A DNA stretch of 64,000 nt, taken from Lachnospiraceae bacterium (GTDB taxonomy: Bacteria; Bacillota; Clostridia; Lachnospirales; Lachnospiraceae). The stretch is taken from positions 186,001 through 250,000 of the forward strand of contig JAFZLD010000025.1 of assembly GCA_017553505.1 (NCBI GenBank), in the 5' to 3' direction. Both the position numbers and the translations under genes were made by a program. Within the stretch, counting starts at the first letter, position 1, and every line of letters starts with the position of its first letter. The notes beneath the pieces are model-generated. The model had not been told where the DNA came from and made no database searches. It saw only the letters and a list, made by a program, of their open reading frames with translations. This document shows, piece by piece, positions 25,835-33,786 of the stretch.

Positions 25835-28222
25835 ATGAAATATTACAGACATTTATTGATTTCAATAATTCTCTTAGTTTCTCTTTTTTCCTGCGCTTGT
25901 GCAAACAACAATTTCTCAACCGATTCCTCTAAAGAGTCTGCCGATTTATACGACAGAGATATCTCTTTTGACTATACTACCGATATTACCAAGAATTACA
26001 GTGTTGTTAATAGTATAGACAATGGCTGGAATATAGTTAATTACACGGAATGCGGTTCCTTTTCTAAAGAGCTCAACTCGCAGAACAGTAATTATTTCTT
26101 AAGTGCATTTGAAGATTATTATGCAATCTTAAACGAGTCCTATTTTCTTAATGAAAATAACGAGTTAAATTATAAGTTTTCCCTTTTTACAAAAAACGGT
26201 GAGAAAGTTACAAATATTAAGTCTATCTATGATATGGACTTGCCTTCGAATGAAGATAAATCCCTTCGAATAAAGGAATTATTCAATAAAGCTCTAAACG
26301 GTCATGCAATAGTTACATCTATAGATTACAAAAATAATAATGTATATTTATTTTTCAACGATTTGGACGAGGATTTTTTAATAAATGATTTCGTATGTTT
26401 GGTAATTGAAAATAATGGAATTATCAAAGACTTTTTTTCATTGGGTGAATTCATTGGCGAAAAAAGTTCTAAACAAGATAATGACAATCACAATCACAAC
26501 CACGATTGCGATCATGAGCACGAAATAACTCGTTTATATTACGCTACGTTTACCCAAGAAAACGGCATAGTATTATGGAACAATTTTTCAAATACAGTAA
26601 CATGCATTTCCAGCGATATGAAGCTGATTAATAAAGAAACGATAAACGATTGTCCGGAAGATGCAATTTCTTTTTCCGGAAAAACATCTGACGGAATACC
26701 GGTTTTTGAATATGTTGATTTAAACTCAAACGTAACATTGTTTCTGGTAACAAACGAATTCAAGAAAATAACATCCGGGCGAATTGATTCGGCTGAATGT
26801 CGATACCTTTCCGAAAACGGTTTTATTTATTATATAAGTGGTAATTCTTTGTTTTGCTGGGATGTATCTAAAGGTAGTTGCGAAAAAATATATGTTTTCG
26901 ATGGAATTGATTATTGTTCATGCAAAAACATACATATGAATTCCGACGGAGACATAGATGTTATGTTTTATGACTACTTCGAATCAAAGTTGTTTGATTA
27001 TACTTTATCTGTCAATAAAAATGTTGATAGAACTGATTTAGTAGTCTATAAATATTCGTTTGATGAATACATTGATGATTGTGCTGCGGATTTTGCCAGA
27101 ATGAATCCTTCAATTAATGTCATCGTTCGCACAATGGAAGAAGATTCCAAGAGCCTTACAGTACTTGCAGATGAGATCAAATCCGGCCAAGGTCCTGATA
27201 TTATAATTGCAAACCGTGCAATGTTAGAAACACTGCAACATGTCGGAATTGCAGATGATTTAAACAATTATATCGACAAAATAATTCTAGATGAATTGTT
27301 TGCCGGTATATTGAATTACGGAACTATAGACGGAAAACTTTATGGAATACCATTTGATGCAAGTATTTATACTCTTGTTGGGATAAAGGGCTTATCAGAT
27401 AAAGAAGATTGGAATATCAAATCACTAATGAGCGATTTCGAATCTATAAAAGGAAACAACCCCAATATTCGCCTAATGGCAGTACCGGAATATCCTATGA
27501 CCGCCAACGAATTATTACTGATTTTAGGTACTGTTGGTCTGGATTATTCTGATTTTGTTGATTTTGATAGAAATGAATGTTATTTTGATTCAAATGAATT
27601 TATAGATTTTCTCAAATTTATCAAAGAAAATGCAGAAAGTGATAATGCACGTTATTTATCCGAAGAAGAAGTTTATTCTTTGCTCAAAAACAAACAAGCT
27701 ATGCTTACTATTGTAGAAGGTGGTTTTGTAGGGTTTTCATCAAAGATGAGCGCCTTATACAATTCATGTGATATCTTAGGACTCCCTTTACGCAAAGGCA
27801 CCAATATAATTACTTGCTACAGCTGTCTTTCTATAAATAGTTTCTCGGACAAAAAAGAATTAATCAAAGAATTTATAGAGACCGTTCTTTCCGAAAACTG
27901 CCAAGTAAAGTATAGTGTCAACCACGTTAGGAAAGACGTTTTGCTTAATCATGTGTATGAACATACCGACATAACTCCTGAACCCATAATATTAATAGGT
28001 GGGCATAATATTATTCCTCTTGGGAGCAAGTCGGATAATTCCTCTTTTTTGAAAGAATACATTGAAATCATTGACACAGCTTTACCCGCGACGATTGAAT
28101 ATGAAATTCAGTCTATAATAATCGAAGAAGCTTCGGCTTTCTTTGACGGTGCAAAGTCGGCGGAAGAGGTTGCCAAATTGATTCAAAGCAGGGTACAATT
28201 GTATCTTGACGAACGCAAATAA
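25835..28222 (+). CDS. Lipoprotein with extracellular solute-binding (SBP_1-like) C-terminal domain
   Basis: A 795-residue exported protein. Residues 1-20 are a lipoprotein signal peptide with lipobox LFSC (C20). Residues about 90-400 form an uncertain region rich in short beta strands, possibly propeller-like, interrupted by a His/Asp/Asn-rich stretch at 214-230 with five histidines. Residues about 400-795 look like a family 1 periplasmic-type sugar-binding domain ('FARMNPSINVIVRTMEED', 'GQGPDIIIANRAML', 'GKLYGIPFDAS'). No ABC permease is adjacent, so it may be a sensor or scavenging protein rather than part of a transporter. AT-rich codons set it apart from its neighbours. The ATG at 25835 was chosen because it begins the signal peptide. 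Confidence 0.75.
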   Translation: MKYYRHLLISIILLVSLFSCACANNNFSTDSSKESADLYDRDISFDYTTDITKNYSVVNSIDNGWNIVNYTECGSFSKELNSQNSNYFLSAFEDYYAILNESYFLNENNELNYKFSLFTKNGEKVTNIKSIYDMDLPSNEDKSLRIKELFNKALNGHAIVTSIDYKNNNVYLFFNDLDEDFLINDFVCLVIENNGIIKDFFSLGEFIGEKSSKQDNDNHNHNHDCDHEHEITRLYYATFTQENGIVLWNNFSNTVTCISSDMKLINKETINDCPEDAISFSGKTSDGIPVFEYVDLNSNVTLFLVTNEFKKITSGRIDSAECRYLSENGFIYYISGNSLFCWDVSKGSCEKIYVFDGIDYCSCKNIHMNSDGDIDVMFYDYFESKLFDYTLSVNKNVDRTDLVVYKYSFDEYIDDCAADFARMNPSINVIVRTMEEDSKSLTVLADEIKSGQGPDIIIANRAMLETLQHVGIADDLNNYIDKIILDELFAGILNYGTIDGKLYGIPFDASIYTLVGIKGLSDKEDWNIKSLMSDFESIKGNNPNIRLMAVPEYPMTANELLLILGTVGLDYSDFVDFDRNECYFDSNEFIDFLKFIKENAESDNARYLSEEEVYSLLKNKQAMLTIVEGGFVGFSSKMSALYNSCDILGLPLRKGTNIITCYSCLSINSFSDKKELIKEFIETVLSENCQVKYSVNHVRKDVLLNHVYEHTDITPEPIILIGGHNIIPLGSKSDNSSFLKEYIEIIDTALPATIEYEIQSIIIEEASAFFDGAKSAEEVAKLIQSRVQLYLDERK

Positions 28223-28240
28223 TAGTTTAATAAAAAACAT

Positions 28241-28269
28241 TTGACAAACGCATATGTAACTGTTATTAT
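28241..28269 (+). promoter_or_regulatory. Sigma-A promoter of the L21 operon
   Basis: TTGACA (28241-28246) and TATTAT (28264-28269) are separated by 17 bp, followed by a leader of about 95 nt before rplU. Confidence 0.9.
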
Positions 28270-28274
28270 ATTCG

Positions 28275-28370
28275 AGTATGCCGCACAGTGAGGTATAAGT
28301 ATGTCCATTTGAGCATCACCACAGCTGGCGAGTAAAACCATTATTGGTTTAGAGATAGGAGGTACAGACT
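28275..28370 (+). ncRNA. Probable L21 ribosomal-protein leader
   Basis: The untranslated leader before rplU contains the blocks CCGCACAG, AGCATCACC, CAGCTGGCGAG and a CC..GG hairpin (AACCATTATTGGTT) just before the AGGAGGT site. This matches my memory of the Firmicutes L21 leader RNA, thought to bind L21 and repress its own operon. A covariance-model search would confirm it. Confidence 0.65.
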
Positions 28371-28676
28371 ATGTACGCTATTATTGCTACCGGCGGAAAA
28401 CAGTACAAGGTTTCCGAAGGCGATGTTATCCGTGTTGAAAAGCTTGACGCAGAAGCAGGAGCTTCCGTTACTTTTGACAATGTAATCGCAGTAAGCGCTG
28501 ATAAGCTTAAGGTTGGTAAGGATGTTTCCGAAGCTACCGTTTCAGCTACCGTTATGGATCAGGGCCGTGCTAAGAAGGTTATTGTTTACAAGTACAAGAG
28601 AAAGAGCGGATATCACAAGAAGAACGGTCATAGACAAGCATACACTCAGGTTAAGATTGACAAGATTAACGCGTGA
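28371..28676 (+). CDS. rplU: 50S ribosomal protein L21
   Basis: A 101-residue protein with the family start [14 protein letters not shown] and the end '[22 protein letters not shown]'. It binds 23S rRNA with L20. It is the first gene of the rplU-prp-rpmA operon, with a good AGGAGGT site. Confidence 0.98.
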   Translation: MYAIIATGGKQYKVSEGDVIRVEKLDAEAGASVTFDNVIAVSADKLKVGKDVSEATVSATVMDQGRAKKVIVYKYKRKSGYHKKNGHRQAYTQVKIDKINA

Positions 28677-28691
28677 TACGGTGTAATATTT

Positions 28692-29015
28692 ATGACACAT
28701 TTAAAATTCTATCGTGACAGTAACGATAAATTGACGGGTTTCGAGTGCAAAGGTCATGCAGGATATGCAGAGGCAGGCGAGGATATCGTGTGTGCGGCTA
28801 TTTCGATACTGACCATTAATTTCGTTAATTCCGTCGACCTCCTTACCGATTCTTTTCCGGAGGTCGTTGAGGATGAGAAGAAAGGTTACCTTAAAGTCAC
28901 GATAAAAGAATATGATAAAGCAGATGTTCAGCTTTTATTCAATTCTTTGAGCTTAGGCTTGGATAATATCCGGGAAGAGTATCCGAAATTTTTTGATTTG
29001 ACTTATGACAAATAG
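28692..29015 (+). CDS. prp: Ribosomal-processing cysteine protease Prp
   Basis: A 107-residue cysteine protease of the YsxB/Prp family. The catalytic dyad is H22 (GHAGYA) and C34 (VCAAIS), in the same positions as in Staphylococcus Prp. It cuts the N-terminal extension from L27. The L27 gene that follows indeed carries that extension. It sits between rplU and rpmA, the invariable position for this gene. Confidence 0.95.
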   Translation: MTHLKFYRDSNDKLTGFECKGHAGYAEAGEDIVCAAISILTINFVNSVDLLTDSFPEVVEDEKKGYLKVTIKEYDKADVQLLFNSLSLGLDNIREEYPKFFDLTYDK

Positions 29016-29028
29016 GAGGTGTTTTACC

Positions 29029-29313
29029 ATGATGAAATTAAACCTTCAATTTTTCGCTCATAAAAAAGGTGTAGGTTCTACCAAGAACGGTAGAGATTCC
29101 GAATCCAAGAGATTAGGTGCGAAGAGAGCAGACGGACAGTTTGTTAAGGCCGGCAACATTTTATACAGACAGCGCGGCACCAAGATTCATCCCGGTGTTA
29201 ACGTTGGTCGTGGCGGCGATGATACATTATTCGCTCTTGTAGACGGCGTTGTTCGTTTCGAAAGGTTAGGAAGAGATAAGAAGCAGGCTTCCGTATATCC
29301 TAAGGAGAACTAA
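29029..29313 (+). CDS. rpmA: 50S ribosomal protein L27 with cleavable N-terminus
   Basis: A 94-residue precursor starting [14 protein letters not shown]. The LNLQFF/A junction is the Prp cleavage motif; removal of the first nine residues exposes the tail that reaches the peptidyl-transferase centre. The rest matches L27 throughout. The ATG at 29029 follows AGGAGGT by 8 nt and is preferred to the ATG three bases on, because the family has one residue before 'LxLQFF' equivalents. Confidence 0.97.
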   Translation: MMKLNLQFFAHKKGVGSTKNGRDSESKRLGAKRADGQFVKAGNILYRQRGTKIHPGVNVGRGGDDTLFALVDGVVRFERLGRDKKQASVYPKEN

Positions 29314-29331
29314 TTCTTTCTTTTGACTTTT

Positions 29332-29368
29332 AAGGGTTTCGTACTATTGCGAAACCCTTTTTATTTTT
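29332..29368 (+). terminator. Terminator of the L21-L27 operon
   Basis: AAGGGTTTCG (29332-29341) pairs with CGAAACCCTT (29350-29359), followed by TTTTATTTTT. Confidence 0.9.
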
Positions 29369-29377
29369 GTAAAATAG

Positions 29378-30691
<1,314 letters not shown>

Positions 30692-30723
30692 CATTACTAC
30701 GGCTTTATGCCGGGGAGATTTAT

Positions 30724-31014
30724 ATGAATTCAAGACAAAGAGCTTATTTAAAGAGCCTTGCAAGCAATTTGAATCCTTCTTTTCAGATTGGCAAAAGCAC
30801 ACTTACACCCGAGATTACAGAGGCTGTAAGAGAGTGCTTCAATACTCATGAACTCATCAAGGTTTCTGTTCTTCAGAATTGCCTTGAGGATCCCAAGGTA
30901 ATTGCCAATGCATTGGCTGACAGAACCGGTTCCCAGCTTGTACAGGTTATAGGCAAGAAAATCGTGCTTTACAAGCCTGATAAGAAGAATCCCAAGATCA
31001 TTTTACCCGATTAA
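30724..31014 (+). CDS. YhbY-family (CRM domain) RNA-binding protein
   Basis: A 96-residue protein that is one CRM domain: 'RAYLKSLASNLNPSFQIGKSTLT', then 'LIKVSVLQNC' and the C-terminal 'IGKKIVLYKP'. YhbY associates with pre-50S particles. It sits 14 bp upstream of nadD, in the standard obgE-yhbY-nadD-yqeK-rsfS order. Confidence 0.93.
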   Translation: MNSRQRAYLKSLASNLNPSFQIGKSTLTPEITEAVRECFNTHELIKVSVLQNCLEDPKVIANALADRTGSQLVQVIGKKIVLYKPDKKNPKIILPD

Positions 31015-31028
31015 AAAACGGAGCGCTT

Positions 31029-31646
31029 ATGAGTGACAGAATCGGTATTCTGGGCGGCACATTCAATCCTATTCATATGGGACATCTTAAGCTTGCCGAG
31101 CTTGCTTTGACAGAACTTAATCTTAACAGTATTATGTTTATACCAAGCGGTAAATCGTACATGAAATCTAATGTACTTGATGCGTCATTAAGACTCGAGA
31201 TGGTTAAGCTTGCAATCTCAGGCAATAGTAGATTTTCTGCAAATGATATCGAGATAAAGCGTTCGGGCAATTCGTATTCATACGAAACCCTTGAATTATT
31301 GCATGAAGAATATAAAGATACTGAGTTTGTATTCATCACCGGCGCCGATTCTTTCTTAAATATTGATAAGTGGAAATGCCCCGGAAGAATATTCAGGGCC
31401 GCTTCTCTGGCAGTATTGGCAAGAGGCGATTCAACCGATGAAGTGCTTAAGAAAAAAGCATTTGAATATAAACGTATCTTTAATGCAAAGGTTTTCTTTT
31501 TACATGCACCGATAATTGATATATCTTCAACACAGATTCGCAATATGATAAAAAACGGCGAGCCCGCAGATAAGCTGGTACCGCCGTCGGTATACAGGTT
31601 TATTAACGAACACAAGATTTATTTGAAGGAGTCCTTCGATGAATGA
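31029..31646 (+). CDS. nadD: Nicotinate-nucleotide adenylyltransferase
   Basis: A 205-residue nucleotidyltransferase that converts nicotinate mononucleotide plus ATP to deamido-NAD. Motifs are GGTFNPIHMGH at the N-terminus and ISSTQIR near residue 176. It overlaps yqeK by 8 bp. Confidence 0.96.
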   Translation: MSDRIGILGGTFNPIHMGHLKLAELALTELNLNSIMFIPSGKSYMKSNVLDASLRLEMVKLAISGNSRFSANDIEIKRSGNSYSYETLELLHEEYKDTEFVFITGADSFLNIDKWKCPGRIFRAASLAVLARGDSTDEVLKKKAFEYKRIFNAKVFFLHAPIIDISSTQIRNMIKNGEPADKLVPPSVYRFINEHKIYLKESFDE

Positions 31647-32223
31647 TTTAAGTATTACCGACATTAAAAGTATTTTATCAAAGAGCTTGAAAGAAGAGAG
31701 GTTCTATCATTCGCTGTCCGTCAGTGCAGTGGCGGCATCTCTTGCCATGAGATATGGCGGAGATATCAGAAAAGCCGAGCTTGCGGGGCTTATTCACGAT
31801 TGTGCCAAGGCATATCCGACCGATCAATTCATCAAAATGGCCGATGATTTCGGAATCGAACTTTTGGATGTAGAGAGAGATAATCCTCAGCTGATCCATG
31901 CCAAGCTTGGTGCATATTATGCAAAAAAAGATTTCTTTGTCTATGATGATGAAATTTTAAATGCAATCATATATCATACAACCGGTCGTCCCAATATGAG
32001 TCTGCTTGAAAAGATTATTTATATTGCAGATTACATTGAGCCAGCAAGATATAAGGCTAAGCGTCTTGACGAGGTCAGAGTTGCGGCGTTCGAAAATCTC
32101 GACAAGTGTCTTGATATGATACTTAGCGATACCGTCGAACATTTAATAGAGAAAAATTACGTAATCAATCCGATTACTCTTGAAACTTACAAATATTACT
32201 CCAAGCAAGGAAAAGGAGATTAA
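31639..32223 (+). CDS. yqeK: HD-domain hydrolase YqeK
   Basis: A 194-residue HD-superfamily metal-dependent hydrolase. The metal ligands are H in 'RFYHSLSVS', HD in 'LIHDCAKAY', H in 'LIHAKLGAYYA' and D in 'IADYIEP'. Members hydrolyse diadenosine tetraphosphate symmetrically. Its position between nadD and rsfS is invariant in Firmicutes. Confidence 0.93.
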   Translation: MNDLSITDIKSILSKSLKEERFYHSLSVSAVAASLAMRYGGDIRKAELAGLIHDCAKAYPTDQFIKMADDFGIELLDVERDNPQLIHAKLGAYYAKKDFFVYDDEILNAIIYHTTGRPNMSLLEKIIYIADYIEPARYKAKRLDEVRVAAFENLDKCLDMILSDTVEHLIEKNYVINPITLETYKYYSKQGKGD

Positions 32224-32230
32224 ATATCAA

Positions 32231-32566
32231 ATGGCAGAAATTAAAGATTTTGTGTCTATCGCCAAGAATGCGATAGAAGAGAAAAAGGGCAGTGATGTCA
32301 AGGTATTGAATATTTCCAAGATATCGCCCCTTGCAGACTATTTCGTACTTGCGACCGGTAATAATATCAATCAGCTTCATGCAATAGCTGATGAAGTTAC
32401 CGAGAAGCTTTATGAAGTAGGTGTACATCCCAAGCAGACAGAAGGTTACAATACAGGCAGCTGGATACTTATTGATTACGGCGATTTTATGATTCATTTA
32501 TTCTCGCCCGAATCAAGAGATTATTATAACCTCGACAGAATCTGGAAAGATGCAGCTGTTGAATAA
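32231..32566 (+). CDS. rsfS: Ribosome silencing factor RsfS
   Basis: A 111-residue protein that binds L14 and blocks subunit joining when nutrients are low. The signature is 'SPLADYFVLATGNN' and 'YNTGSWILIDYGDFMIHLF'. The ATG at 32231 was chosen because AAAAGGAGAT lies just upstream, inside the end of yqeK. Confidence 0.96.
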   Translation: MAEIKDFVSIAKNAIEEKKGSDVKVLNISKISPLADYFVLATGNNINQLHAIADEVTEKLYEVGVHPKQTEGYNTGSWILIDYGDFMIHLFSPESRDYYNLDRIWKDAAVE

Positions 32567-32572
32567 GAAAAA

Positions 32573-32600
32573 CCCCTCAAAGTGTTAACTCTGAGGGGCT
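32573..32600. terminator. Bidirectional terminator between rsfS and lexA
   Basis: CCCCTCA (32573-32579) pairs with TGAGGGG (32592-32598). It has a T-tract on the minus-strand side and a weaker one on the plus side. It separates the convergent rsfS and lexA transcripts. Confidence 0.85.
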
Positions 32601-32620
32601 TTATAATGTACAAAGAATTA

Positions 32621-33238
32621 TTATTTGTAGAAGCGGAAGACTCCGTATACCTTACCGAGGATCATACAATCATCAACAATGATAGGTGCCATGGTGTCGT
32701 TCTCGGGCTGGAGACGAATATGATTGTCCTCTTTGTAAAAAGTCTTAACGGTTGCGGAATCATCAATTAAAGCAACAATAATCTCTCCGTTTCTTGCATC
32801 ATTGCAAGATTCTACAAGAACATAGTCTCCATCCATTATACCAACGTTAATCATAGACTTACCTTTAACTCTTAACATGAAAGCGTCTCTCTTGGGAAGT
32901 CTGTCTGCGGGAATAGGGAAGTAGCCGTCAATATTCTGCTCGGCAAGTAAAGGCTGACCGGCTGCAACATATCCGACTATCGGAATGCTGGCGGTTTCGG
33001 TTCTTACCGTCTGGAACGAATCATCACATATTTCAATAGCTCTGGGCTTGGTAGGGTCTCTCTTAATGTATCCGTTCATCTCCAAACGTTCGAGATGAGC
33101 AAAAACGGAAGATGTGGACTTAAGCTTAACTGCCTCACAAATCTCACGAACAGACGGGGGATAGCCCTTGCTTAAGACTACTTTTTTCATATATTCAAGA
33201 ATTTCTTTCTGTTTGTCGGAAATAGGTCCTTTTTTCAT
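32621..33238 (-). CDS. lexA: SOS repressor LexA
   Basis: A 205-residue repressor. The N-terminal winged helix (about 1-70, 'GYPPSVREICEAVKLKST') is followed by the self-cleavage domain. The Ala-Gly scissile bond lies in YVAAGQP, the nucleophile serine in VKGKSM, and the general-base lysine in SATVKTF. LexA represses DNA-damage genes until RecA triggers autocleavage. The ATG at 33238 follows AAGGAGG; an upstream in-frame codon at 33265 is less likely. It is divergent from a YneA-like gene, the Bacillus arrangement. Confidence 0.97.
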   Translation of the reverse strand: MKKGPISDKQKEILEYMKKVVLSKGYPPSVREICEAVKLKSTSSVFAHLERLEMNGYIKRDPTKPRAIEICDDSFQTVRTETASIPIVGYVAAGQPLLAEQNIDGYFPIPADRLPKRDAFMLRVKGKSMINVGIMDGDYVLVESCNDARNGEIIVALIDDSATVKTFYKEDNHIRLQPENDTMAPIIVDDCMILGKVYGVFRFYK

Positions 33239-33260
33239 CGATAATCCTCCTTTTGATAAA

Positions 33261-33289
33261 ATCATAACATATAGTCATGCAAAAAGCAA
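33261..33289 (-). promoter_or_regulatory. lexA promoter
   Basis: On the minus strand, TTGCTT (33284-33289) and TATGAT (33261-33266) have a 17-bp spacer. Transcription would start about 15 bp before the lexA ribosome-binding site. Confidence 0.65.
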
Positions 33290-33300
33290 ACACATATTCA

Positions 33301-33312
33301 GAAAATTTGTTC
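33301..33312. promoter_or_regulatory. Candidate LexA (SOS) box on the lexA side
   Basis: GAAA-ATTT-GTTC is one base off the Gram-positive GAAC-N4-GTTC core. It lies between the two divergent promoters. Confidence 0.4.
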
Positions 33313-33322
33313 GATAAAAGTA

Positions 33323-33351
33323 TTGACAAATGAATGAATGTTCGATACTAT
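33323..33351 (+). promoter_or_regulatory. Promoter of the YneA-like gene
   Basis: TTGACA (33323-33328) and TACTAT (33346-33351) are separated by 17 bp. The spacer contains one arm of a 12-bp inverted repeat. Confidence 0.8.
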
Positions 33352-33389
33352 GTTCTTGTAAGGCAAACAAACGTTTTGAACATTCATTC
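33332..33389. repeat. 12-bp inverted repeat flanking the SOS box
   Basis: GAATGAATGTTC (33332-33343) and its exact complement GAACATTCATTC (33378-33389) are 34 bp apart. One arm is in the promoter spacer and the other next to the ribosome-binding site. It could be a paired operator or an mRNA-masking structure. Confidence 0.6.
33365..33376. promoter_or_regulatory. Candidate LexA (SOS) box of the YneA-like gene
   Basis: AAAC-AAAC-GTTT is a perfect palindromic variant of the GAAC-N4-GTTC core. It sits about 14 bp downstream of the -10 element, a good place to block transcription. Confidence 0.55.
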
Positions 33390-33400
33390 GAGGTAATGAT

Positions 33401-33781
33401 ATGAATTCGACATTAATGACAAGATTTGAATACAGTGAGAGAAGAATAATAAACAATCGTTCCAGACGTAACAGACAGCTAAAGCAGAGATTACTCATAT
33501 CTGCATTAGTTTTGACACTTTTTGTTGTTCTTGCATTTATTCTTTTTTCAACTAAGAGTATGGCCAGCAATGACGAAGCATTATATAAGTATTACAAAAG
33601 CGTTCAGATTCAATCCGGCGATACTCTTTATGATTTGTCTTTGGAATATGTTAATCCTACCATGAACGATACAGAATCTTTTATTGAGGAAGTAATGTAT
33701 ATCAATAATCTTGATGAAGATTATCACCTGTATGAAGGCAATTACATAATAGTCCCCTATTATGATACATATGCAGGTTAA
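33401..33781 (+). CDS. YneA-like LysM membrane protein, probable SOS division inhibitor
   Basis: A 126-residue protein: a basic N-terminus (about 1-30, many Arg), one transmembrane helix (about 31-50), and an external LysM-like domain ('VQIQSGDTLYDLSLEYV...YLYEGNYIIVPY' type). This is the layout of YneA in Bacillus, the SOS-induced cell-division suppressor, and the gene is divergent from lexA just as yneA is. Sequence similarity outside LysM is not evident, so this is an analogue called from layout and context. A candidate SOS box and a good promoter lie upstream. Confidence 0.75.
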   Translation: MNSTLMTRFEYSERRIINNRSRRNRQLKQRLLISALVLTLFVVLAFILFSTKSMASNDEALYKYYKSVQIQSGDTLYDLSLEYVNPTMNDTESFIEEVMYINNLDEDYHLYEGNYIIVPYYDTYAG

Positions 33782-33786
33782 TAAGT

